From an uncultured Gammaproteobacteria bacterium (GTDB taxonomy: Bacteria; Pseudomonadota; Gammaproteobacteria; Pseudomonadales; Azotimanducaceae_A): 5,593 nt of DNA. Location of the stretch: contig CAJWZG010000186.1 in assembly GCA_913049565.1 (NCBI GenBank), forward strand, positions 1 through 5,593, in the 5' to 3' direction. Every line of letters starts with the position of its first letter. Position 1 is the stretch's first letter. Of the stretch, positions 1 to 5,593 are shown piece by piece. The notes beneath the pieces are model-generated. The model was not told the origin of the DNA and ran no database searches. It saw nothing but the letters and a program-made list of their open reading frames with translations. Made by a program: the position numbers and the translations under genes.

Positions 1-603
1 GGTGCCGGCACTATTTCGAATCATCGAGATCTGGTAAAAATGATGACAGGGGCCATGGAGGACTTGGCCTACTATCTGGTTCTTGCATTCGCCGCAGCAC
101 ATTTTGTGGCCATGTTTGCGTGGTCTGGTCTAGGTTTGATCTTAGCGGTTCATGGGGCCGACTTTCTCGAAACAACCAACATGCCAGCTTGGGCGCTGCT
201 CACGGCCATTATCTTGATTTCATCCTTACTCAATCTGTTGGTTGGCTCAGCCAGCGCGAAGTGGGCTTTGATTGCACCAGTATTGGTTCCCATGCTGATG
301 TTGCTGGGCATCTCTCCCGAGATGGCAACCGCCGCCTACCGTGTTGGCGATAGCGCGACCAACATCATTACGCCACTGATGGTGTATTTCCCGCTTATTC
401 TGATTTTTTGCCAACGTTGGCAAGCCGATTTCGGATTGGGCAGCCTGACGGCCACCATGCTCCCCTACTCGATCGGGTTGATGTTGGCCGGTTTAGCGAT
501 GACTATCGCGTGGGTAGTATTTGATCTGCCACTGGGTCCTGGGGCGTCTGTGTTTATCGATGTAGGCACTTTAAGCGCCCAACCCGCCGGTATTGCGCCC
601 TAA
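1..603 (+). CDS. AbgT-family transporter, C-terminal part (5' end outside window)
   Basis: This is the C-terminal 200 residues of an inner-membrane AbgT-family transporter. The frame is open to base 1 and the upstream codons (GAGTISNHRDLVKM) fit the family, so the Met at 40 is internal. Alternating hydrophobic segments cover residues about 22-50, 63-80, 90-105, 128-138 and 155-175. Two family signatures are clear: SASAKWA at about 83-89 and RVGDSATNIITP at 114-125. Ser85, Trp88, Arg114, Asp117 and Pro125 fall at the spacing of the substrate-pathway residues known from the MtrF/YdaH structures. Family members import p-aminobenzoyl-glutamate (E. coli AbgT) or export sulfonamide antimetabolites (MtrF, YdaH), and which applies here cannot be told. 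The end LPLGPGA plus about 18 further residues looks complete. The gene is convergent with the VOC gene, and I see no terminator hairpin in the 10-base gap. Confidence 0.93.
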   Translation, partial: GAGTISNHRDLVKMMTGAMEDLAYYLVLAFAAAHFVAMFAWSGLGLILAVHGADFLETTNMPAWALLTAIILISSLLNLLVGSASAKWALIAPVLVPMLMLLGISPEMATAAYRVGDSATNIITPLMVYFPLILIFCQRWQADFGLGSLTATMLPYSIGLMLAGLAMTIAWVVFDLPLGPGASVFIDVGTLSAQPAGIAP

Positions 604-613
604 TGTTTAAGCC

Positions 614-1099
614 TCAGTATTCGCCCAAGTCCTTGGCAAACAGCATCTCGATATGGCGGAACGCTTTGAATTCAAGATGATTGTCGCTTGGGTCTTTGAG
701 GAAAAAGGTTGCTTGCTCGCCGTCCCGGCCTGGGAATCGGATGTGATGCTCGATGACAAAAGCGGTATTTTGCGCCTGTAAGTGTGCCAGCAACTGCTCG
801 TAATCGTGCCACGGCATCACAATGCCGAAGTGCGATGCAGGCACGTTTTCGCCCGAAACCCGGTTAGTCGATGCATCGCCCGTTGCACTCGCAGTATCGA
901 TCAGGTGTGTTACCAGTTGGTGTCCGAAAAAATCAAAATCGATCCACCGATCTGACTCTCTACCTGTCGCACAATCCAGCACACCGGCATAAAACGCCCT
1001 TGCCTCAGCCAAATCAGTCACAGGTATCGCCAGATGAAAACGCGGGTATTGCGAATCCAGCGCTGATCTGTCTTTGTTACCCAGCTTTGATTTTGTCAT
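614..1099 (-). CDS. VOC family protein (glyoxalase/dioxygenase fold)
   Basis: This is a 161-residue protein from the ATG at 1099. A TTG one codon upstream (1102) would add one residue, and neither start has a strong Shine-Dalgarno sequence (GGAC lies about 8-11 bases upstream). Two beta-alpha-beta modules of the vicinal oxygen chelate fold are visible. The first begins RFHLAIPVTDLAEARAFYAG (about 20-39) and the second begins SHFGIVMPWHDYEQ (about 89-102), ending in DPSDNHLEFKAF. Candidate metal ligands are the His of FHLAIP, a His in FGHQLVTHL, the His of SHFGIV and the Glu of HLEFKA, so a metal site appears intact. The family includes glyoxalase I, extradiol dioxygenases and resistance proteins, and the substrate cannot be named. 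About 19 residues precede the fold. The gene is monocistronic here, divergent from the Tag-like gene and convergent with the transporter. Confidence 0.88.
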   Translation of the reverse strand: MTKSKLGNKDRSALDSQYPRFHLAIPVTDLAEARAFYAGVLDCATGRESDRWIDFDFFGHQLVTHLIDTASATGDASTNRVSGENVPASHFGIVMPWHDYEQLLAHLQAQNTAFVIEHHIRFPGRDGEQATFFLKDPSDNHLEFKAFRHIEMLFAKDLGEY

Positions 1100-1178
1100 C
1101 AATCTGTCCGTTGCATGTGAGCGAGACCATATTACATACTCGAGCCGTCAATTTTCCCACCTTCGGTAAACCATAGCG
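1100..1178. promoter_or_regulatory. divergent intergenic region, probable promoters
   Basis: These 79 bases separate two divergent genes, so promoters for both should lie here. On the plus strand a weak pair is TTGCAT (1111-1116) with CATACT (1135-1140), 18 bases apart. On the minus strand there is a TTGACG box (1151-1146), but the AT-rich TAATAT after it is only about 11 bases away, too close for a standard sigma-70 pair. No convincing operator palindrome was found. The location is the main evidence; the boxes are guesses. Confidence 0.35.
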
Positions 1179-1847
1179 ATGCAGCATTTCGACAAGATTT
1201 ATGAAAGAGCCGCGGCCCGTAAAGGTGGGGAAAAGTCGCTCGAGGCCTTGCTCGCGACAGTCAGCGGCACTACTGACCTCACGAAAATCAGCGACGCTGA
1301 TGTACTGGCCGAGATGACTGCCTGCGTATTTCGCGCTGGCTTTGTTTGGCGTGTCATCACCGCCAAATGGCCGGGCTTTGAGACGGCTTTTCATGAGTTT
1401 GATGTCACTCGGTGCGCGATGATTTCGGATGAAGAAATCGAAGCCCTCTCCTGCAATACCGATATTGTTCGTCACGGTACCAAGATCGCTAGCGTGCGAA
1501 CCAATGCACTATATATTTTGGATATTCGTTCGGAACACGGATCATTCGGGCAATTTTTATCGGCATGGCCGGAAACCGATTTTGTCGGCCTTTGGACGCA
1601 TCTAAAGAAACACGGCACCCGTCTCGGAGGCCAGACTGGCCGCTATTGTCTGCGATTTTTAGGCTACGACACACCATTACTCTCGCCGGACGTTGTCGCA
1701 GCTCTGATTCACGCTGGGGTGGTAGACAAAGAACCGACCAGTCAACGGGATCTTGCTGCTATGCAAGAAGCGTTCAATGTTTGGCGGGAGCAGAGTGGTC
1801 GCAGTGCGAAGGAGATATCGCGCCTCCTGGCGCTTTCAGCCGGATAG
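1179..1847 (+). CDS. Tag-like DNA-3-methyladenine glycosylase I relative
   Basis: This 222-residue protein belongs to the helix-hairpin-helix glycosylase group related to Tag, which removes 3-methyladenine from DNA. AGFVWRVITAKWPGFETAFHEFD (53-75) aligns with the E. coli Tag segment AGLSWITVLKKRENYRACFHQFD. It is followed by MISDEEIEAL and IVRHGTKIASVRTNA (about 81-110), then a hairpin-like LGGQTGRYCLRF (149-160) and SPDVV (169-173). Trp57 matches Tag Trp46, which stacks on the base. The residue aligned with Tag Glu38 is Cys49. The Tag zinc ligands are absent: there is no N-terminal Cys/His pair, His175 becomes Asp171 and Cys179 becomes Ala175. The N-terminal 45 residues do not resemble Tag. 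The ATG at 1179 has only a weak upstream GGTAAA. The alignment was done by eye; family membership is fairly sure, activity is not. It may head a transcript with the next two genes. Confidence 0.85.
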   Translation: MQHFDKIYERAAARKGGEKSLEALLATVSGTTDLTKISDADVLAEMTACVFRAGFVWRVITAKWPGFETAFHEFDVTRCAMISDEEIEALSCNTDIVRHGTKIASVRTNALYILDIRSEHGSFGQFLSAWPETDFVGLWTHLKKHGTRLGGQTGRYCLRFLGYDTPLLSPDVVAALIHAGVVDKEPTSQRDLAAMQEAFNVWREQSGRSAKEISRLLALSAG

Positions 1848-1864
1848 CGGGACGGCTATAGTCA

Positions 1865-1880
1865 CCCTCAAATGAGGGGA
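1865..1880 (+). promoter_or_regulatory. ribosome binding site inside a small hairpin
   Basis: CCCTC (1865-1869) pairs with GAGGG (1874-1878) around an AAAT loop, and GAGGGGA (1874-1880) is also the Shine-Dalgarno sequence 5 bases before the dioxygenase ATG at 1886. If folded, the stem would hide the ribosome binding site. A second small repeat, ATAGC (1844-1848) with GCTAT (1855-1859), overlaps the preceding stop codon. Both stems are short and could be chance; the Shine-Dalgarno call is much firmer than the hairpin. Confidence 0.45.
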
Positions 1881-1885
1881 ACACT

Positions 1886-2740
1886 ATGCTAGACATCACT
1901 CCCAGTGGGCAGGCCTGTGGCGCGTTCGTTACCGGAATCGACCTAGCCAAACCTGTACCAACACCGACCATCAATGCTCTGCGACAAGCGTGGCTCGAAC
2001 ACCATGTATTGGCCTTCCCAGATCAGCAGCTTACCGACGATGATCTGGTCCGCGTGACACAGCAATTTGGCGCGGTTGGCGATGATCCATACTTTGTTCC
2101 CATCAATAACAAAACACCTGTCGTTGCCTTGACGCGTCGAGCAGACGAACAGGCTCCAGTATTCGCCGAGAACTGGCATACCGACTGGAGTTTCAAAAAG
2201 CACCCACCAGTAGGCACATGCCTATACAGTCTAGTCGTGCCTCCGGTGGGCGGTGATACAGGCTTCGCTAACCAGCAAATGGCTCTCGCACAGATGCCCA
2301 GCGAACTGCGTGAGCTTTTGTCAGACAAAGTCGCCCTGCACTCAGCCGCAGCGGCCTATGGGCCTGCGGGCACCTATGGCGAAAAAGATCAGGGTAACGA
2401 CCGCAGCATGAAGATCTTGTTTTCCGAACAAGCCAACAAATCCGAACCCCATCCAATCATCGCTACCCACCCCGAATCGGGTAACGGCACTCTGTACGGC
2501 ACAATAGGCTACATCCATACCATTGTTGGGATGGAAGACGTTGAGAGCCAGCAACTCATCATGGACCTCTATGCTTGGCAAACTCGCGAGGAGTTCCAGT
2601 ACACCCATCAATGGGAACCCAATATGCTGGTCATTTGGGATAACCGTTCTGTATTACATCGGGCCAACGGTGGTTACGACGGTTATGCCAGAGAACTGCA
2701 TCGACTGACTATCGCAGGTGACCCAGCCCTGTCACTGTAA
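1886..2740 (+). CDS. TauD/TfdA family Fe(II)/2-oxoglutarate dioxygenase
   Basis: This 284-residue cytoplasmic non-heme iron dioxygenase is the usual length for TauD/TfdA. The family couples decarboxylation of 2-oxoglutarate to hydroxylation of a substrate, often releasing a sulfonate, ether or amine group. The iron triad is visible: His98 and Asp100 in NWHTDWSF, and His258 in SVLHRANGG. Thr125 in GGDTGFAN and Arg273 in ELHRLTI sit where TauD binds the 2-oxoglutarate carboxylates; the His258-Arg273 spacing of 15 equals that of TauD. The N-terminal GAFVTGIDL is also typical. All catalytic residues seem present, so it is probably active. The substrate is not predictable; a taurine role is not supported because no taurine transport genes are near. 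The ATG at 1886 follows a strong GAGGGGA site. It lies 38 bases after the Tag-like gene and 63 before the SDR. Confidence 0.93.
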   Translation: MLDITPSGQACGAFVTGIDLAKPVPTPTINALRQAWLEHHVLAFPDQQLTDDDLVRVTQQFGAVGDDPYFVPINNKTPVVALTRRADEQAPVFAENWHTDWSFKKHPPVGTCLYSLVVPPVGGDTGFANQQMALAQMPSELRELLSDKVALHSAAAAYGPAGTYGEKDQGNDRSMKILFSEQANKSEPHPIIATHPESGNGTLYGTIGYIHTIVGMEDVESQQLIMDLYAWQTREEFQYTHQWEPNMLVIWDNRSVLHRANGGYDGYARELHRLTIAGDPALSL

Positions 2741-2748
2741 TGTTAGCG

Positions 2749-2765
2749 TTGGTCGCTCTGACCAA
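2749..2765. promoter_or_regulatory. inverted repeat upstream of SDR, possible operator
   Basis: TTGGTC (2749-2754) and GACCAA (2760-2765) form a perfect 6-base inverted repeat around GCTCT. It lies in the 63-base gap between the dioxygenase and SDR genes. There is no T-run after it on the plus strand, so a terminator is unlikely. The TGGTC/GACCA half-sites loosely resemble those of GntR/FadR-type regulators of fatty acid genes, which would suit the neighbours. No good sigma-70 promoter was found beside it, so the role is speculative. Confidence 0.3.
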
Positions 2766-2803
2766 AATGAAAAGCAACATCATTCACCTACAAAGGAAAT
2801 TAC

Positions 2804-3685
2804 ATGAGCGAGTTTGAAGATAAAGTCGTAGTCGTTACCGGCGCTGGCGGTGGTCTAGGCAAGGCCCACGCTCTGGAATTCGCAAAGCGCGGCGCCAAAA
2901 TAGTCGTGAACGATTTAGGCGGCAGTGGCGACGGCGTAGGTTCCAGTGATATGGCCGACGTGGTAGTCGACGAAATTCGTCAAGCTGGCGGCGTTGCCAT
3001 TGCAAACAAAGCTTCGGTTTCCACTCGCGAAGGCGCAAAGTCCATTGTTGACGACGCCGTGGCCGAATTCGGCACCGTCGACATATTGATCAACAATGCT
3101 GGCATCTTGCGTGACAAGAGCTTCAAGAAAATGTCGTTGGATGATTGGGACCTGGTCATGGACGTGCACCTCAATGGCAGTGCTTATGTCACCCACGCCG
3201 CCTGGCCTATTATGTATGAGAAGAACTACGGTCGAATTGTTCTGACCAGTTCGACTTCGGGAATCTACGGTAACTTCGGTCAAGCCAACTATGGTGCGGC
3301 AAAGATGGGCATGCTGGGGTTGATCAATGTGCTGGCTTTAGAAGGCGCATCGAAAAATATTCGCGTGAACGGACTTGCTCCCAGCGCGGCCACGCGATTA
3401 ATCGCCACCATTCCCGGCCGACAAGACCTGGATCCAGATAATCCCGATGCCGATGCACACCCCAAGTTGGTCACGCCAGCGGTGTTGCTGATGGCCAGTG
3501 ATGAAGCGCCCAATGGCGTGATTATCCAAGCAGGTGGCGGGCGGTTCTCAACCTGTGCGGTGTTTAACAACGCGGACATCGAACTCGGTGTGGATGCAGA
3601 ATACGAAGATCTGCTAAAGCGAAAAGAAGAGCTACTCGACATGGCGAATGCGCAGGAAGGCTGGAATAGAACGCGCCGTCGTTAG
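2804..3685 (+). CDS. SDR, 3-hydroxyacyl-CoA dehydrogenase (MFE-2/HSD17B4) type
   Basis: This 293-residue short-chain dehydrogenase has a complete Rossmann and active-site set. It shows the cofactor motif TGAGGGLG (12-19), Asp37 at the end of beta-2 (favouring NAD over NADP), NNAG (97-100), Asn124, and the triad Ser150, Tyr163, Lys167. The run SGIYGNFGQANYGAAKMG (152-169) is characteristic of the dehydrogenase domain of peroxisomal multifunctional enzyme type 2 (HSD17B4), which oxidises 3-hydroxyacyl-CoA to 3-ketoacyl-CoA. Here that domain stands alone, without hydratase or sterol-carrier domains. The C-terminal 40 residues are charged and helical-looking (EYEDLLKRKEELLDMA). The ATG at 2804 is preceded by AAAGGA at 2792-2797. 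A beta-oxidation step is a reasonable inference, given the convergent acyl-CoA dehydrogenases. A different hydroxy substrate, such as a hydroxysteroid, cannot be excluded. Confidence 0.92.
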   Translation: MSEFEDKVVVVTGAGGGLGKAHALEFAKRGAKIVVNDLGGSGDGVGSSDMADVVVDEIRQAGGVAIANKASVSTREGAKSIVDDAVAEFGTVDILINNAGILRDKSFKKMSLDDWDLVMDVHLNGSAYVTHAAWPIMYEKNYGRIVLTSSTSGIYGNFGQANYGAAKMGMLGLINVLALEGASKNIRVNGLAPSAATRLIATIPGRQDLDPDNPDADAHPKLVTPAVLLMASDEAPNGVIIQAGGGRFSTCAVFNNADIELGVDAEYEDLLKRKEELLDMANAQEGWNRTRRR

Positions 3686-3707
3686 CCGCTCTCGGGATAT
3701 AGACACA

Positions 3708-3731
3708 AAAAGCCGGTGTTACCCGGCTTTT
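3708..3731. terminator. bidirectional intrinsic terminator
   Basis: AAAAGCCGG (3708-3716) and CCGGCTTTT (3723-3731) form a perfect 9-base stem with a TGTTAC loop, between the convergent SDR and acyl-CoA dehydrogenase genes. It starts 23 bases after the SDR stop and about 19 bases beyond the dehydrogenase stop on the other strand. The A-run before the stem and the T-run at its end allow termination both ways. The minus-strand U-tract is slightly longer (5 versus 4). Confidence 0.85.
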
Positions 3732-3749
3732 GACTGCCAAGAGCGAATT

Positions 3750-4868
3750 TTAAAATCCCAACGCCCTTGCGTAGCGATCCCGCTGTTGGGCTTGGTTACC
3801 GTATAAGGTCTCCAGCACTCGGGCGCGCTTTAAATAAAAACCCGCATCGAAATCGTCCGTCATACCAATGCCGCCGTGAATCTGTATCAGCTGATTCGAC
3901 ATTTCATACAGGAACTCGCCTGTTTTGGCTTTCGACAGGGCGCTCATCGCCGCTTCGTCATCCGCTGCATTGTCAATCGCGATCACCCCAGCCTCAGCGC
4001 AGGATCGAGCCATTTCTTGCGCGGAATAAAGTTCCGCAGCCCGGTGCCCCAATGCCTGAAACGAGCCAATCACTTTGCCAAACTGTTTGCGGGTCTTAAG
4101 GTAATCGAGGGTCATCTCAAAGCTGAAACAGCCAACACCGAGCATTTCCATGGCCAGACCTGCACAGGCTCGGTTGAGCACGAGTTCATGCAGCTCGCCA
4201 CCACCCAGAGCGCCCAAATGTGTGCTGGACGGTACAGCAACATTCGATAATGTGACGCGCGCATAGTCCCGTGCGTCTACCGTGCTCATCGCTTGCCGAG
4301 TCATCCCATCCGAATCAGCAGGTACCAGATACAACTCGATTGCACCGGCGTCCGTCGCCGCTGCCACGATAAAGGTGGTCGCGCTCATTCCCTCCGACAC
4401 AAAGGTTTTCGCTCCATTGATCATGTAGCCGTCTGCCGATGATGTTGCGGTGCTGGCCATCTGATCGCGCTGATGCCGTGCTCCCTCATCAACTGCCAGC
4501 GCTAAAATCTCACTGCCATCTACAATGCTCGGCAACCAGTGCTGCTTTTGCGCATCGTCACCGCCCAGATTGACCGCCGTTGCTCCAACATAAGCCGATG
4601 CAAAAAGTGGTGACGCACACAACTGGCGCCCTAGCTGCTCAAGAATGACGCCGAATGTCAGATATCCTAGATCCGATCCGCCATAGGCTTCTGGCACGAG
4701 GATGCCTGTCCATCCCATATCGACCATGGCCGACCACGCTTGGGCGTCAAATCCGCCATCGCTATTGCTATTTCGGAACTCGCGGAACTTTTGCACCGGG
4801 AATTCGGTTTCGACCCAAGAAGTAGCCTGATCTTTAAGTATCGATTGTTCTTCTGTTAACGCTGCCAT
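3750..4868 (-). CDS. acyl-CoA dehydrogenase-like subunit, probably non-catalytic partner
   Basis: This complete 372-residue protein has the full acyl-CoA dehydrogenase fold. A helical N-terminal domain (about 1-120) contains GWTGILVPEAYGGSDLGYL. A beta middle domain (about 121-215) contains NGAKTFVSEG. A helical C-terminal domain contains the FAD-contact motif RKQFG (260-264) and HGGIG (331-335). Several key parts are degenerate. The usual TEPxxGSD motif reads VDEGARHQRDQM. The MCAD-type catalytic Glu site (YEGT) reads LYGNQ, and the alternative Glu of the LxxER motif is replaced in LVLNRACAG (229-237), Asn or Ala depending on the alignment. This fits the non-catalytic half of a heteromeric enzyme such as mycobacterial FadE26-FadE27. 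The ATG at 4868 has AAAGGA at 4880-4875, inside the end of the upstream partner gene, so translation is probably coupled. Substrate unknown. Confidence 0.92.
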   Translation of the reverse strand: MAALTEEQSILKDQATSWVETEFPVQKFREFRNSNSDGGFDAQAWSAMVDMGWTGILVPEAYGGSDLGYLTFGVILEQLGRQLCASPLFASAYVGATAVNLGGDDAQKQHWLPSIVDGSEILALAVDEGARHQRDQMASTATSSADGYMINGAKTFVSEGMSATTFIVAAATDAGAIELYLVPADSDGMTRQAMSTVDARDYARVTLSNVAVPSSTHLGALGGGELHELVLNRACAGLAMEMLGVGCFSFEMTLDYLKTRKQFGKVIGSFQALGHRAAELYSAQEMARSCAEAGVIAIDNAADDEAAMSALSKAKTGEFLYEMSNQLIQIHGGIGMTDDFDAGFYLKRARVLETLYGNQAQQRDRYARALGF

Positions 4869-4871
4869 GAA

Positions 4872-5593
4872 TTATCCTTTTTGCGTTGTCTCGGGTAAAC
4901 CCAACACGTTTTTAGAGATAATGTTGTTCTGCACCTCGTAAGAACCGCCGTAAATCGACATGGCTTTGCCGGCCAGCCACTCTCGCACAATCCCCAGCTC
5001 GTCTTCCGCAAAGTCATCGCCAGCCCACCCAACACCTTGACTGCCCATAATTTCCAAGGCCAATTCGGCTTTGTTCTGGGCGACGCGAGTGTTGGAATTT
5101 TTCAGAATCGATGCCGCCGCGCTCACTTCCACCCGCCCTGCCGCTTCATCCGTAATACGCTGAGCGGTCAATTTGTGGGCCGTCGCATCCATATAATTTC
5201 TGACTAGGCGCTGGCGTAGGTCACCGTCCGCCAGGGCCCCCGTCTCATCAACGCCAACGAAACGCTGGGCTCTAACGTGGAGCGGCTCTGAGTCCACCAT
5301 GCTGACGCTACGTCCGCCGGTTTGACTTTGCCGTTCGTGCTGCAGCAATCGCTTAACCACGCTCCATCCGTCATTCAGATTACCCAAGAGGTCACCTTTC
5401 TCAGCGCGTGCCTCGGTGAAATAGGTTTCGCAGAAGGGTGATACACCAGAGATCAGTCGAATGGGCCGGGTCTCTACGCCTTCCTGCTGCATTGGCAGCA
5501 TGACGAAGCTGATGCCGTCGCGCTTTCCTACATCGCTGTCGGTGCGCACCAGTGCGCCACACCATTGCGAGATGTTAGCTCCTGATGTCCAAA
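4872..5593 (-). CDS. acyl-CoA dehydrogenase, catalytic-type subunit (5' end outside window)
   Basis: This is the C-terminal 239 complete codons of a second acyl-CoA dehydrogenase. The frame is open to the window edge and starts WTSGANISQWCGALVRTD, the normal middle-domain motif (WTSGA), so the GTG at 5549 is not the true start. The C-terminal domain holds LLQHERQSQTGG, whose Glu matches the alternative catalytic base position of enzymes such as isovaleryl-CoA dehydrogenase. It also holds LRQRLVRNYMDATA and the C-terminal signature IYGGSYEVQNNIISKNVLGLP, written here only as a family landmark. The MCAD-type Glu position is Gly (YGGS), which is normal for this subclass. It would oxidise an acyl-CoA to the 2,3-enoyl-CoA using FAD, passing electrons to electron transfer flavoprotein. 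It is the first gene of the pair, with 3 bases before the downstream subunit; its promoter lies outside the window. Confidence 0.92.
   Translation of the reverse strand, partial: WTSGANISQWCGALVRTDSDVGKRDGISFVMLPMQQEGVETRPIRLISGVSPFCETYFTEARAEKGDLLGNLNDGWSVVKRLLQHERQSQTGGRSVSMVDSEPLHVRAQRFVGVDETGALADGDLRQRLVRNYMDATAHKLTAQRITDEAAGRVEVSAAASILKNSNTRVAQNKAELALEIMGSQGVGWAGDDFAEDELGIVREWLAGKAMSIYGGSYEVQNNIISKNVLGLPETTQKG

Noticed and set aside
871..1176. A 101-codon plus-strand open frame antisense to the VOC gene.
   Set aside because: It overlaps the conserved first VOC module and the divergent intergenic region, and no recognisable domain is encoded.
1077..1475. A 132-codon minus-strand open frame over the start of the Tag-like gene.
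   Set aside because: It lies antisense to a gene with clear family motifs, spans the divergent promoter region and overlaps the VOC start. Its translation resembles no family I know.
1179..2740. A Tag-like glycosylase beside a 2-oxoglutarate dioxygenase, read as a DNA alkylation repair pair (Tag plus AlkB).
   Set aside because: The dioxygenase has the TauD/TfdA length, HTD motif context, GGDTGFAN and C-terminal Arg pattern, not AlkB signatures. Adjacency alone does not support a repair role.
2915..3283. A 122-codon minus-strand open frame inside the SDR gene.
   Set aside because: It is antisense to the intact Rossmann and active-site region of the SDR, with no motif of its own.
3876..4250. 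A 124-codon plus-strand open frame within the acyl-CoA dehydrogenase gene.
   Set aside because: It is the complement of a well-conserved coding region, has no ribosome binding site and gives an unrecognisable product.
4872..5549. A start at the GTG at 5549 for the right-edge dehydrogenase.
   Set aside because: The codons upstream of it encode the conserved WTSGA region, so the gene simply runs out of the window.

Overview
The window looks like an ordinary chromosomal segment of a free-living, probably aquatic bacterium, most likely a gammaproteobacterium. That guess rests on the moderate GC content, AGGA-type ribosome binding sites, and the mix of an AbgT-family transporter, a TauD/TfdA dioxygenase, a multifunctional-enzyme-type SDR and paired acyl-CoA dehydrogenases. 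No ribosomal RNA or other decisive taxonomic marker is present. The DNA is densely coding: no gene-free stretch exceeds about 80 bases, and I see no tRNA, rRNA, CRISPR array, insertion sequence or phage gene.

Layout, left to right. (1) 1-603, plus: the C-terminal 200 codons of an AbgT-family transporter, cut by the left edge. (2) 614-1099, minus: a VOC (glyoxalase/extradiol dioxygenase fold) protein, convergent with the transporter across 10 bases. (3) A 79-base divergent intergenic region. (4) 1179-1847, plus: a relative of DNA-3-methyladenine glycosylase I (Tag) that lacks the Tag zinc ligands. (5) 1886-2740, plus: a TauD/TfdA Fe(II)/2-oxoglutarate dioxygenase, with its ribosome binding site inside a small hairpin. 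(6) 2804-3685, plus: a short-chain dehydrogenase of the 3-hydroxyacyl-CoA dehydrogenase (MFE-2/HSD17B4) type, preceded by a small inverted repeat. (7) 3708-3731: a hairpin terminator that can serve both strands. (8) 3750-4868, minus: a complete 372-residue acyl-CoA dehydrogenase-like subunit. (9) 4872-5593, minus: a second acyl-CoA dehydrogenase, cut by the right edge. It is transcribed first and is separated from the downstream subunit by 3 bases.

How the genes may work together. The two acyl-CoA dehydrogenases are almost certainly co-translated partners. One keeps a candidate catalytic glutamate and the other lacks it at both known positions, as in heteromeric (alpha2beta2) dehydrogenases of steroid side-chain beta-oxidation. 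The convergent SDR could supply a 3-hydroxyacyl-CoA dehydrogenase step, so the right half reads as part of a beta-oxidation locus for an unknown acyl-CoA. The Tag-like gene, the dioxygenase and the SDR may be co-transcribed (gaps of 38 and 63 bases), but no shared function is evident.

I found no clear evidence of a wholly new system. The best leads are the split-catalysis dehydrogenase pair and the Tag relative, which has an Asp where Tag has a zinc-binding His.
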